A DNA stretch of 64,000 nucleotides from contig NZ_JAVRHL010000001.1 in the NCBI RefSeq assembly GCF_031846565.1, forward strand, positions 496,001 to 560,000, given 5' to 3'. The first letter of the stretch is position 1. Each line of letters opens with the position of its first letter. A program made the translations under genes and the position numbers. The notes under the pieces were generated by a model, which searched no databases, was not told the DNA's origin, and was given only the letters and a program-made list of their open reading frames with translations. Source of the DNA: Tropicimonas_B omnivorans. Its GTDB lineage: Bacteria; Pseudomonadota; Alphaproteobacteria; Rhodobacterales; Rhodobacteraceae. This document shows, piece after piece, positions 8,576 through 17,142 of the stretch.

Positions 8576-9196
8576 TCAGGGCCTCAAATGCGTTATTTCC
8601 GCATATCCAGTCTCCGGACCGACCCATTCGATGCTCTTGCGAAGCGTTCCGCCGGGGGCGATCCAGTACTTGTTGACGAAATCCGCCTCCGGGCCCGTGC
8701 ATGATTCGCGCAGGAGTTGAGTGCGGACGGACTGACCGGCTATGGCCAGCGTGTCCGTCCCCGCGGGACGAAGATCGCAGACGAATGACGAGATGACCTC
8801 GTGGCGCTCCCCGTCCAGCGTGCGGTGGACCCGGACCAGGGCGGAGCCGCCGCCACTGCGAAGGGCGGTGCGGGTCTCCTCGTTATCCGCGAACATCAGA
8901 TCGTAGGAAAAGCCGCGCGTGGCGACGAGCGTACCGTCCCGGAGGACGAGGCCGATCTGGTCGGGGCTGATATAGGTGCGGTGCGGTCCGTTCGTCGCGG
9001 CAAGGCCGAGCCGGGCCGACGCGCCGGTGACCGGCAGGTCCACCCGGATCAGGGGGCCGGGGAGCGCGGCGAGTTCCGCCGCCGTGATCGGCGGCAGTGG
9101 CTCGGGCGCGGCGCCGCCGAAAAGAGGGATCGCTTCGCGGACGCGGTCGCAGCCGGTGAGCAGGGTCAGGGCGAGGCAGAGGACGAGCGATCTCAT
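8576..9196 (-). CDS. yjbF: YjbF/GfcB-family polysaccharide lipoprotein
   Basis: This 206-residue lipoprotein has signal peptide MRSLVLCLALTLLTGC with the lipidated Cys at residue 16. The mature part matches the YjbF/GfcB (group-4 capsule lipoprotein) family in length and pattern, with features such as GPLIRVDLPVTGASARL, a FSYDLMFAD segment and the C-terminal KSIEWVGPETGYAEI. Family members are outer-membrane-attached proteins needed for exopolysaccharide or capsule secretion; their biochemical role is not settled. The ATG overlaps the yjbH stop as ATGA (9193-9196), so the two are probably translationally coupled. Confidence 0.85.
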   Translation of the reverse strand: MRSLVLCLALTLLTGCDRVREAIPLFGGAAPEPLPPITAAELAALPGPLIRVDLPVTGASARLGLAATNGPHRTYISPDQIGLVLRDGTLVATRGFSYDLMFADNEETRTALRSGGGSALVRVHRTLDGERHEVISSFVCDLRPAGTDTLAIAGQSVRTQLLRESCTGPEADFVNKYWIAPGGTLRKSIEWVGPETGYAEITHLRP

Positions 9197-11379
9197 TTCC
9201 AGAAGGCTCCAGAGCGGTCTTCGTATTCCGGGCGGTGGTAATCGCGAACCGCCCCGTAGAGCCTGTTGCGCACGTTCAGCCGCTGACCGCCATCACGCTG
9301 CACGAGCCGAAGCGACGTGCCGGTGGAGGACCGGTCGGGCTGGCCCGTGAGGTAGTTGAGGGGAATCGACACGCGGATGCCCTTGTCGAACGACCCTTCG
9401 CCGAACTCCTCGGCGGAAACGTCCGTCCGGGTGAAGAACGCGCCGACCCGGGCTCCGTTGTCGAACTCCCGGTCGAGCGAGAAGGTCGCGCCCCAGTCCC
9501 CTGCCAGGTACCGCCCGGCATCGATCTGGCCGAGATAGCCGCCGCCGAAATCGTAGTAGGCGGAGGCATGACCCGTGGCTGTCTCGTAGTCCTGGAAGTC
9601 GAACAGGATGTCGTAGTCCCGCTTCCGTGCGTAGTTCAGCTCGACGCCGAGGCCAAGGCGGCTGTCCACCGGCTTCCACAGGACCTCCCCGGAGACGCCG
9701 CCGTACATGCGCTCCAGAAGGCCCGCCGTGACACGACCGTAATAGTCCTGGCCGGGGCGGAAGAAGTACTCCCCGGTCAGGTATTCCAGCGCGGGATCGC
9801 CTTCCTGGGCGTAGCGGGCGATGTCAGACCGGACGACGGGCAGCTCGGAGGGGTCGTCCCTGTCCGCCTCGTCCCGGTTGCCGAGAAGCCTCTTCTTGAG
9901 CGAGCCGGACAGGACGAGGCCCGGCGATGGCTCGTAGGAGGCGGTAAACCTCAGACCCACATCGGCGCGGAGCGGATCGTCCGGATCGAAGAGCGCGGGC
10001 TGAAGATAGGGGGAAATGCCGAAATCGAGCTTCGGATAGAGGTCGTCCGGGTAAGCGGCAGGCGGCAGTTTGCCTTCCGCGGCGCCGCCGGTCAGGCGGG
10101 ACCGGGCGTAGATCGTCCACGCATTGTCGGGGGCGTATTCCAGATCCTCGAGATCCCCGCGGCGGAGGGTGACGGCGCTCGCCGGAATGCCGTTGACGAT
10201 CGGCACGATGACGAACGTGTCCACCTGCGAGGGCATCACGGCGGTGAGGACGCGGGCCGCCCGGCCCACGGCCATCGGCGCCGATTCGTACGTGGTGTTG
10301 TACATCCGCAGCGTGGCGCGGCGGCCGGAGATCTCGAGCGCATCGAGGCCCAGCCCGTAGGCGTCCAGCGCCGTGCTGACGGCGTCCCGCAGGGCCGTCG
10401 ACACGGCCGGGGTCACGCTCAGGGGCTCGGCGCCGGGGGCGCGGCGCAACACCGGAAGCGGCGCGCCGGCGGCAAAGCCGTTCGGCGGCGTCTTGGGATT
10501 GAAGGAAATGCTCGCGGTAATGCCGATCTCGGTGCCGTAGAGCGCGTAGCCACCTAGCGTAATGCTGTCGTTCACCTTGTACTTGGCGCCGAAATTGAAG
10601 GGCGACTCGCGCTCGAAGAGGCCCCGGCCCGTCTCGTAGACGTAGTCGTCGGTCGAGTATTCGGCGACGACGCTGAGCCGGTCCGTCGGCCGCCATTCGA
10701 CGCCGCCGAAGACCGCCGCATCGCCCTGGAAATAGTTCCCGGAGAGCTGCCCGCCGGGATCGTCCCGCTCGGTCTCGCGCACATCGAAACCGTCATCGAG
10801 CGCGCCGAGCGGATTATCGAACCCGTCGTAGGTGCCGAGCCGCCCCCAGCCGAGACCGGCGGTGATGGCGACCTTCGGGGAGAGGTGCTTGGTCGCGGCG
10901 ACATACTCGCTCGACAAGACGCTCGTTCCGCCGATGTCCCGCAATCCGATGGCGATGCCGGGCAGGCGCCGGTCCTCCTCGACGAGTTGAAAGGCAAGGT
11001 CGAGGCTGCGGTCGTAGAGCGTTCTTCCGCCGGCGTTCTCGTTTTCGATGATCGAGTAGCGGAACGCGCCGGCGAGCCGGGGGAAGATCTGGAAGGTCAG
11101 CGTATTGCGGGTGGAGCCGGCGAAATATGCGGTGGAGAAGGCGAGTTGCCCGTCCGGCAGGGCCTCTGCCGTCGGCATGTCGATCAGGCCGGGCGTGCCG
11201 TAGAAGGAGAGCGTCGGCGGAGGGGGCGCGGGCGGAAGCGCCCCGGCGGCGAGGCGGATATCGGTCTCACCGGTCATGTACTGCCCGAGCGTGGCCACGG
11301 GAGCCAAGAGGGCCAGAAGCGCGGCCGACATGGCCAGTACCCTTCGCCCCGCTCGCCTCGTGCCGATCGCTGCCATCAT
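9193..11379 (-). CDS. yjbH: YjbH/GfcD-family outer-membrane exopolysaccharide protein
   Basis: This 728-residue exported protein belongs to the YjbH (GfcD) family, large outer-membrane beta-barrel proteins linked to exopolysaccharide or group-4 capsule secretion. After a signal peptide (RRVLAMSAALLALLAPVATLG), the mature protein opens with TLSFYGTPGLIDMPTAEALP, a strong family signature. Many alternating strands and LGVELNYARKRDYD/ASAYYDFGGGYLGQIDAGRYLAGDWG barrel-like segments follow. The start at 11379 is chosen for GGAGGA 10 nt upstream. Upstream of it lies a region shared with the divergent phosphatase gene. The E. coli partner YjbG/GfcC is not found here. Confidence 0.88.
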   Translation of the reverse strand: MMAAIGTRRAGRRVLAMSAALLALLAPVATLGQYMTGETDIRLAAGALPPAPPPPTLSFYGTPGLIDMPTAEALPDGQLAFSTAYFAGSTRNTLTFQIFPRLAGAFRYSIIENENAGGRTLYDRSLDLAFQLVEEDRRLPGIAIGLRDIGGTSVLSSEYVAATKHLSPKVAITAGLGWGRLGTYDGFDNPLGALDDGFDVRETERDDPGGQLSGNYFQGDAAVFGGVEWRPTDRLSVVAEYSTDDYVYETGRGLFERESPFNFGAKYKVNDSITLGGYALYGTEIGITASISFNPKTPPNGFAAGAPLPVLRRAPGAEPLSVTPAVSTALRDAVSTALDAYGLGLDALEISGRRATLRMYNTTYESAPMAVGRAARVLTAVMPSQVDTFVIVPIVNGIPASAVTLRRGDLEDLEYAPDNAWTIYARSRLTGGAAEGKLPPAAYPDDLYPKLDFGISPYLQPALFDPDDPLRADVGLRFTASYEPSPGLVLSGSLKKRLLGNRDEADRDDPSELPVVRSDIARYAQEGDPALEYLTGEYFFRPGQDYYGRVTAGLLERMYGGVSGEVLWKPVDSRLGLGVELNYARKRDYDILFDFQDYETATGHASAYYDFGGGYLGQIDAGRYLAGDWGATFSLDREFDNGARVGAFFTRTDVSAEEFGEGSFDKGIRVSIPLNYLTGQPDRSSTGTSLRLVQRDGGQRLNVRNRLYGAVRDYHRPEYEDRSGAFWK

Positions 11380-11539
11380 GCCGGATGTGTCCTCCGTTTG
11401 GCCCGGTCCATTCGCCGGCTCTCTGAACGCTCCGGTTGTAACCACGATTGCGTCGCGTCACCAAGCCGGGAACGCCCGGATCCGGACCTCTACCGGGCCT
11501 GATTGCGTTCTTGCATCACCTCGAGACCACGGAGCCCGG

Positions 11540-12355
11540 ATGAGACATCTGATCGGCAGGATCCTGCGCAGGGTTCGACGAAAACGCCAGGCGGCAGTCC
11601 TTCCGTTCGAAGGCGGCCCGCCCGCGCCCGAGCGCGACGTCTATGCGATCGGCGATGTGCACGGCTGTTCCCGGCTTCTGGAGCAGTTGCTGGAGACGAT
11701 CGACGCGGATGCCAAGTCCACTGCCGGCGCTCCGCCGATGCTCCTGTTCCTCGGCGATTATATCGACCGCGGCGATAGTAGCCGGGAAGTCCTGGAGATC
11801 ATTCACCGCCGGGTGCGGGCCGATCCGGAGAACGTCATCGCACTGCGCGGCAATCATGAGCAGATGCTGCTCGATTTCCTCGCCGATCCCGAGGGGCGCG
11901 GGCCGCGCTGGCTCGCCAATGGCGGGCTGCAGACGCTTGCCAGTTTCGGTGTGGGCCTCGGCGGCGGGGCGGAGCGCGACGCCGGAGACGCGGCGGTTCG
12001 CCTGTCGGAGACCCTGGGGGAGGCGGGCCTTCTGAGCTGGCTGTCGGACCTGCCGCTCTCCTGGCGGTCGGGCAACGTCCTTGCGGTGCATGCCGCGGCG
12101 GACCCGGCCCTTCCAGCCGGCGCGCAGGAGCCGCGGACGCTTCTCTGGGGCCACCCGGACTTCGGCACGTCGCCGCGGCCGGACGGCATCTGGGTTCTGC
12201 ACGGCCACGTGCCGGTCGAGCGGCCAGCGGCGGAGAACGGCGTCATCCCGGCGGACACCGGAGCCTACTTCTCGGGCCAGTTGACGGCCGCCGCGATCTC
12301 GCCCGGCGGCGGCGTTCGGTTCCTGACCGCCGCGGCGGGCCGTCAGTTCTCGTAA
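11540..12355 (+). CDS. PPP-family metallophosphoesterase (serine/threonine protein phosphatase-like)
   Basis: This 271-residue calcineurin-like phosphatase has all core metal-ligand motifs in order: IGDVHGC near residue 38, FLGDYIDRGDS near 73, ALRGNHEQML near 103, and later VHAAAD and LHGHVPVE. These are the PPP family marks shared by bacterial PrpA/PrpB protein phosphatases and ApaH-like Ap4A hydrolases; sequence alone does not separate them. GGAG lies 5 nt before the ATG. It is convergent with the Wzc-type kinase gene and overlaps its 3' end by 13 bp (12343-12355). That position suggests a role in the polysaccharide locus, perhaps dephosphorylating a component. Confidence 0.88.
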   Translation: MRHLIGRILRRVRRKRQAAVLPFEGGPPAPERDVYAIGDVHGCSRLLEQLLETIDADAKSTAGAPPMLLFLGDYIDRGDSSREVLEIIHRRVRADPENVIALRGNHEQMLLDFLADPEGRGPRWLANGGLQTLASFGVGLGGGAERDAGDAAVRLSETLGEAGLLSWLSDLPLSWRSGNVLAVHAAADPALPAGAQEPRTLLWGHPDFGTSPRPDGIWVLHGHVPVERPAAENGVIPADTGAYFSGQLTAAAISPGGGVRFLTAAAGRQFS

Positions 12356-14457
12356 TAGCCAGCGTAGGCCTTGCCGTAACCGTACCCGTATCCCTCGTAC
12401 CCGTAGCGTTTCATCCCCTTGGGATCGACGCGGGAGAGGACGGTTCCGGCGATCGGAACCCCAACGGATCGCAGCAGATCGAGGCCCTGCGCCACCTGTT
12501 TCTGCTTCGTCTTGTCCCAGAGCACGACATAGAGCGCCGCATCGCAGATCCGCCCGATCACGCGCGCATCGGGCACGGCGAGGACGGGGGGCGTATCGAT
12601 GATGACGTAGTCGTAGGTAGCCTCGCATTCGCGGATGAACCCGGCGAATCGCTCCGATGCGTAGAGGTCCGCCGCGTTCACGTTCGGCCGCTCGCCGATC
12701 AGCAGATCGACACCCGTGTCCTCATCCCGCACGACGACGTCCTCGAAGCACGCCTCTCCCGACAGGATGGAGACAATGCCCCTCGCTCCCTGGACATCGA
12801 AATATTCGGCGAAGACGCGACGACGGAGATCCCCTTCGATCAGCAGGACGCGCTTGCCGAGATCGGCTAGATTGTGCGCCAGCAGGATGGAAGCGGTAGT
12901 CTTGCCCTCGCCCGGCGTCGAGGAGGTCAGCATCACCGTCTTCGGCGGATTGTCCACGTTGGACAGCAGAAGCGAGGTCCTGAGGTTGCGCACGGCTTCG
13001 GAGAGTGCGGAGTTGGGTTTGGACGAGACATAGTCGAGCACCGAACGTCGATTTCTGGCGGCGAGGCGCGGCAGCGTGCCCATGACGGCATAGCCCGTGC
13101 CGGTATGCAGATCCTCCGTGGTGCGGAAGGTGTTCTGCATCATCTCTCGCAGCAGGATGAGGCCGGCCCCGATCATCAGTCCCAGGATCGCCCCCAGAAT
13201 GACGATCCGCGAACGGTTGGGGGCCGATGGGCTTCCCGGAACGTTCGCGGCGGAAAGAAGCCGGACATCCGCCTGCTGAATGCCCTGCTGAACAGACGTT
13301 TCCTTCAGCCGCGACAGGAAGTGCTCGTAGATCAGCCGGCTCGCCTCGGCTTCGCGCTCCAGCTGCTGGAGTTGAACAAGGTCGCCGGACTGGTCGGAGA
13401 TCTGACCGTCCACCTGTGCGGCGGAGCGCTCCAACGTGCCGAGCTGGGCCTCCGCGCGGGCAAGCTCGGCTTCGGCGCGTTCGAGGACGGTGGCAACTCG
13501 GGTTTCGAAAAGATCGCCATCGGTCTCGCCCGTGGCGGCGATGCGCGACAGGGTCGGATCGGCGGCGAGGTCCGCGAAGGCGGCGGGGTCGTTCGAGGCG
13601 GCATCGAGCGCGGCGAGGCGCGACCCGGCGCTCTCGACCTCTGCACGCGCGGCGGTGATCCGGCTTCGAAGATCCCGAGCCTGCGCATTGAGGCCCGTCA
13701 GGGCTTCCGTGCTGGCAAGATTGGTCTGGGCGCGGAACGTGTTCACTGCCGCCACGGCCTGCTCCAGCTCGATCTTGAGTTCCGAAACCCGTGTCGAGAG
13801 CCAGGCTGTCGCCTCTTCGGTCGCCTCCTGTTTGAGGGTGAGCTGATCGCGGATGTAGAACTCGGCCAGCGTGTTCGCGAGACGGGCGGCAAGCTGGCGG
13901 TCCTCGCTCGTCGCCTCGATGCGGAAGACATAACTCGATCGCAGAAGGGAGATGTCGATCTTGCCGCGCAGGATGTTTGCCGCGGTCAGAAGCTGGCTGT
14001 CCCGGTTCGGGGGCGCGACCACGACATCGTCTGCGTCTCCGAGAAGCCCGCGCACCCACTGGACTGCCCTGCCGATGCTGAACGTCGGTTCTTCCCGGAG
14101 GCGGGGCGCGAATTCGGGATATTGCGGCAGATCGAGAGCGTCGGCGACCCGGGTCAGCAATTGCGCCGAGCGCATGATCTCGATCTCGGTGTTCATCGAG
14201 GCGCTGTCGTTCGAGACCCCGGACACCACGCTCTGAAAATCCACGACCTGCGGCTGCTCGCGCTGGAGGGCGACAGTCGTGCTCGCGCTGTAGACGGAGG
14301 TCGTCTGGAAATAGGCGTAGTATCCGGCGAGCAGGATGCCGAGCGCGGTCGCGAGCGCGATCCAGAGGCGACCGCGCCAGAGCGTGCCCGCAAGGGCGAG
14401 CAGGTCGATCTCGTCGTCCTCGTCCGGGGCCGCGCCGGGGTGCGTCTGGTGGGGCAT
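12343..14457 (-). CDS. Polysaccharide co-polymerase with BY-kinase domain (Wzc/ExoP family)
   Basis: This inner-membrane tyrosine autokinase of about 704 residues controls polysaccharide chain length and export. The N-terminal Wzz domain starts with DEIDLLALAGTLWRGR and a membrane segment (WIALATALGILLAGYYAY). A long coiled-coil periplasmic region and a second membrane segment (IVILGAILGLMIGAGLILL) follow. The C-terminal kinase has Walker A STPGEGKTTAS, Walker A' VLLIEGDLRRR and Walker B YVIIDTPP. It ends in a tyrosine cluster (RYGYEGYGYGYGKAYAGYYE, eight Tyr), the autophosphorylation tail. The start at 14457 matches the usual short lead before DEIDLL; an in-frame ATG at 14559 would add 34 residues. 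No clear ribosome site decides it. Confidence 0.93.
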   Translation of the reverse strand: MPHQTHPGAAPDEDDEIDLLALAGTLWRGRLWIALATALGILLAGYYAYFQTTSVYSASTTVALQREQPQVVDFQSVVSGVSNDSASMNTEIEIMRSAQLLTRVADALDLPQYPEFAPRLREEPTFSIGRAVQWVRGLLGDADDVVVAPPNRDSQLLTAANILRGKIDISLLRSSYVFRIEATSEDRQLAARLANTLAEFYIRDQLTLKQEATEEATAWLSTRVSELKIELEQAVAAVNTFRAQTNLASTEALTGLNAQARDLRSRITAARAEVESAGSRLAALDAASNDPAAFADLAADPTLSRIAATGETDGDLFETRVATVLERAEAELARAEAQLGTLERSAAQVDGQISDQSGDLVQLQQLEREAEASRLIYEHFLSRLKETSVQQGIQQADVRLLSAANVPGSPSAPNRSRIVILGAILGLMIGAGLILLREMMQNTFRTTEDLHTGTGYAVMGTLPRLAARNRRSVLDYVSSKPNSALSEAVRNLRTSLLLSNVDNPPKTVMLTSSTPGEGKTTASILLAHNLADLGKRVLLIEGDLRRRVFAEYFDVQGARGIVSILSGEACFEDVVVRDEDTGVDLLIGERPNVNAADLYASERFAGFIRECEATYDYVIIDTPPVLAVPDARVIGRICDAALYVVLWDKTKQKQVAQGLDLLRSVGVPIAGTVLSRVDPKGMKRYGYEGYGYGYGKAYAGYYEN

Positions 14458-14781
14458 ATCAGGGCCGCGCGCATCCCTCAGAGGATCGTCATGGCGGATC
14501 TTGGATAAGTTGTTATGAATCAAATCTTGTTCCGTCAAAGATGTATGCGCGCATGCCACAACCTATGCGGGCAGTTATGATCCGGCGCAACTGAACCCGC
14601 GCCTCCAGCGTTAATTAACCTAGATAGAATAGATCGTGTTTCGTTCGAGGCCTCAACCAAGGGCGATGAAAGGTCACAATTTCGACAGGTCGAAGTGCGA
14701 GACTCTCCGCACGTGCCATTGCACGTCGGAGGCGTGTGGACCTAAGGTCACCGCGGACCAGCCGTCCCGTGGGGGGAATGG
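14458..14781. other. 324-base divergent intergenic region between the Wzc-type gene and the sugar transferase gene
   Basis: No gene is seen here. The stretch is AT-richer than its surroundings around 14490-14530 and 14610-14640 (TTAATTAA is present). It contains a perfect 14-bp palindromic element at 14681-14694 and a shorter GACCT/AGGTC symmetry near 14739-14749. It probably holds back-to-back promoters for the two polysaccharide genes. Confidence 0.55.
14681..14694. repeat. Palindrome TTCGACAGGTCGAA, possible operator
   Basis: The 6-bp arms TTCGAC and GTCGAA are separated by two bases. The element lies 88-101 bases upstream of the sugar transferase start, inside a divergent promoter region. 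Its size fits a dimeric repressor or activator site; no regulator can be named. Confidence 0.3.
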
Positions 14782-15438
14782 ATGCAAACAATTCAACACC
14801 ATGATAATATTGCATTTTCATGCGCCCGTCCGCCTGATCAGGTGGGAGGGTCGTCCGCGTTCTGGGTGTTCAAGAGGCTGTTCGACGTCGTGGTTTCTCT
14901 CCTTCTGCTTGTTCCGATGGTCGTGCTGGGCGTCGGTCTCCTGATCGTGAACCCGTTCCTCAATCCCGGACCGCTGTTCTACCGGCAGGTGCGCATGGGG
15001 CGAGACTGCCGCGCGTTCTGGGCCATCAAGTTCCGGTCCATGCGGCCGACGGAACGGATCTCCCGCTCCGTCGAGGATCCCGTCGAGATTGATCGAATCA
15101 CCCCTCTGGGACACGTCCTGCGCCGCAGCCGCCTCGATGAGCTCCCGCAGGTGCTGAATGTCCTGGCCGGGCAGATGAGCCTGATCGGGCCGCGCCCGGA
15201 TTATTTCTCCCACGCCAAGGTGTTCGCGCGCTCGGTGCCGGGCTACCGGGAGCGTCACAGGGTCCGGCCGGGAATCAGCGGTTACGCGCAGGTCGAGCTT
15301 GGATATGCCGAAGGGATGGACGCGACGCGCGCCAAGGCCGAGGCGGACTTGTACTATATCCGCAATGCCTCCTTCGCCCTCGATACGCGTCTTCTGTTCA
15401 AGACGATACGGGTGGTGCTCGGGCGCAAGGGCGCCTGA
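14782..15438 (+). CDS. Undecaprenyl-phosphate sugar phosphotransferase (WcaJ/ExoY family)
   Basis: This 218-residue initiating transferase moves a sugar-1-phosphate from a nucleotide sugar to undecaprenyl phosphate, starting repeat-unit assembly. It has the bacterial sugar transferase fold: KRLFD at residues 31-35, one membrane segment at about 36-58, PGPLFYRQVRMG, KFRSM at 83-87, RRSRLDELPQ at 114-123, LIGPRP at about 134-139 and the C-terminal RPGISGYAQVE. It is the short ExoY-like form without the four extra N-terminal membrane helices of full WcaJ. GGGGGG lies shortly before the ATG. The sugar is not readable from sequence. Confidence 0.93.
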   Translation: MQTIQHHDNIAFSCARPPDQVGGSSAFWVFKRLFDVVVSLLLLVPMVVLGVGLLIVNPFLNPGPLFYRQVRMGRDCRAFWAIKFRSMRPTERISRSVEDPVEIDRITPLGHVLRRSRLDELPQVLNVLAGQMSLIGPRPDYFSHAKVFARSVPGYRERHRVRPGISGYAQVELGYAEGMDATRAKAEADLYYIRNASFALDTRLLFKTIRVVLGRKGA

Positions 15439-15522
15439 TCTCCGCCGGGACGCCTTCGGTGGACAGTCGAGGGGTCAGTCCATAGATGCTTCGCCAAAGG
15501 CCACGTCAGGACCGGGGGCGGC

Positions 15523-16134
15523 ATGAGCATACATCTTCACAAGACCGATCTGCCCGACGGGCTGGATCTCGGCGCGTCGGTCGCGATCGATTGCGAAACG
15601 ATGGGGCTCAACCCCCTGCGCGATCGTCTCTGCCTCGTGCAACTCTCCGCCGGCGACGGGGATGCGCATCTCGTGCAGATCGAAAAGGGGCAGGATGCGG
15701 CGCCGAACCTTGCGCGCCTTCTGAGCGATCCGGCCCGCCTGAAGCTGTTCCATTACGGCCGCTTCGACATCGCCGCCATGTACCATGCCTTCGGAGCGCT
15801 CGCCGCTCCGGTCTGGTGCACGAAGATCGCCTCGAAGCTGGTTCGCACCTACACCGATCGCCACGGACTGAAGTCCCTGACCCACGAACTCCTCGGCGTG
15901 GACATCTCCAAGCAGCAGCAGAGCTCCGACTGGGGCGCGCCGGATCTGTCCGAGGCGCAGCAATCCTATGCCGCATCGGACGTGCTCCACCTCCACCGCC
16001 TGAAGGATGTGCTGAGCGAGCGGCTCCGGCGCGAGGGGCGGATGGAGATCGCGGAAGCCTGCTTCGAATTCCTGCCGACGCGCGCGCGGCTCGATCTGGC
16101 CGGATGGCCGGATCAGGACATCTTTACCCACTGA
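15523..16134 (+). CDS. rnd: Ribonuclease D-like 3'-5' exonuclease (short form)
   Basis: This 203-residue DEDDy exonuclease has the full catalytic set: D23 and E25 in AIDCETMGL, D82 in HYGRFDIAAM, and Y149/D153 in YAASDVLHL. It consists of the exonuclease domain alone and lacks the HRDC domains of E. coli RNase D, the usual alphaproteobacterial short form. The family trims 3' ends of structured RNAs, including tRNA precursors. A GGGGG ribosome-site-like run precedes the ATG. It stands immediately before kpsF with a one-base gap, as commonly found in Rhodobacteraceae. Confidence 0.93.
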   Translation: MSIHLHKTDLPDGLDLGASVAIDCETMGLNPLRDRLCLVQLSAGDGDAHLVQIEKGQDAAPNLARLLSDPARLKLFHYGRFDIAAMYHAFGALAAPVWCTKIASKLVRTYTDRHGLKSLTHELLGVDISKQQQSSDWGAPDLSEAQQSYAASDVLHLHRLKDVLSERLRREGRMEIAEACFEFLPTRARLDLAGWPDQDIFTH

Positions 16135-16135
16135 C

Positions 16136-17140
16136 ATGACAAAGGACGATGCGCAGAACAAAGCGGCGGTCACCGCCGGCGACGATGCCCTGATCGAGAC
16201 GGGCCGCAGGGTCGTCGAGACAGAGAGCGCCGCGCTGACGGCCCTGTCGGGCGCGCTCGGCGCATCCTTTGCAGAGACTATCCGAACCATCCTCGCCGCC
16301 ACCGGGCGGGTGATCGTCTCCGGGATGGGCAAGTCGGGACATATCGGCCGGAAGATCGCGGCCACCCTCGCCTCGACCGGCACACCCGCGCATTACGTGC
16401 ATCCGGGGGAGGCCAGCCATGGCGACCTTGGCATGATCAAGGAGGGGGACGTCGCGCTCCTTCTGTCCAATTCCGGCGAGACGACCGAGCTTGCCGACAT
16501 GATCGCCTATACCCGCCGCTTCGGCATTCCGCTGATCTCCGTCAGCAGCGTGCCGGGCAGCACGCTCATGACGCGGTCGGATATCGCGTTGGTGCTGCCG
16601 GAGGCCGCCGAGGCCTGCGGGCGTGGTATCGTGCCGACCACGACCACCACGATGATGCTTGCGCTCGGCGATGCGCTGGCCGTCGCGCTGATGGAGCAGC
16701 GGGCATTCACGCCGGAGCGGTTTCGGGACTTTCATCCTGGCGGAAAACTCGGCCGGCGGCTCTCCAAGGTCGAGGATCTGATGCACGGGCGGGACCAGCT
16801 GCCGCTCGTCGCCGAGCACACGGCGATGGGCGAGGTCCTGATCGTCATGTCGCAGAAGGCGTTCGGCGTCGCCGGCGTGACGGATGGTGGCGGGTGCCTG
16901 TCCGGGATCGTCACGGACGGGGACCTCCGCCGTCACATGGGCGGCCTCCTGGAGCTGAATGCAGGCCAGGTCATGACGCCCGGCCCCCGCACGATCCGCC
17001 CCGAAGCGCTCGCCGAAGAGGCGCTGGCGGAGATGCAGCGCCGCCGTATCACCTGTCTCTTCGTGGTGGACGGCGAGATGCCGTCGAGCCCCCTCGGCCT
17101 TCTGCATATCCATGACTGCCTCCGGGCCGGGCTGATCTGA
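16136..17140 (+). CDS. kpsF: D-arabinose-5-phosphate isomerase (KdsD/KpsF/GutQ family)
   Basis: This 334-residue enzyme converts ribulose-5-phosphate to arabinose-5-phosphate, the first committed step to Kdo. An N-terminal SIS domain (about 45-185) includes GMGKSGHIGRKIAATL, HPGEASHGDLGM and LLSNSGETTEL. Two C-terminal CBS repeats (about 215-330) follow. FHPGGKLGRRL is a family signature linking the domains. It is followed within 2 bases by lptC, so Kdo supply and LPS transport genes form one operon. The kdsC phosphatase gene that sits beside it in E. coli is absent here. Confidence 0.94.
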   Translation: MTKDDAQNKAAVTAGDDALIETGRRVVETESAALTALSGALGASFAETIRTILAATGRVIVSGMGKSGHIGRKIAATLASTGTPAHYVHPGEASHGDLGMIKEGDVALLLSNSGETTELADMIAYTRRFGIPLISVSSVPGSTLMTRSDIALVLPEAAEACGRGIVPTTTTTMMLALGDALAVALMEQRAFTPERFRDFHPGGKLGRRLSKVEDLMHGRDQLPLVAEHTAMGEVLIVMSQKAFGVAGVTDGGGCLSGIVTDGDLRRHMGGLLELNAGQVMTPGPRTIRPEALAEEALAEMQRRRITCLFVVDGEMPSSPLGLLHIHDCLRAGLI

Positions 17141-17142
17141 GA

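Noticed and set aside
12874..14508. Long open frame antisense to the Wzc-type kinase
   Set aside because: It mirrors the real kinase gene and has no recognisable domain or ribosome site.
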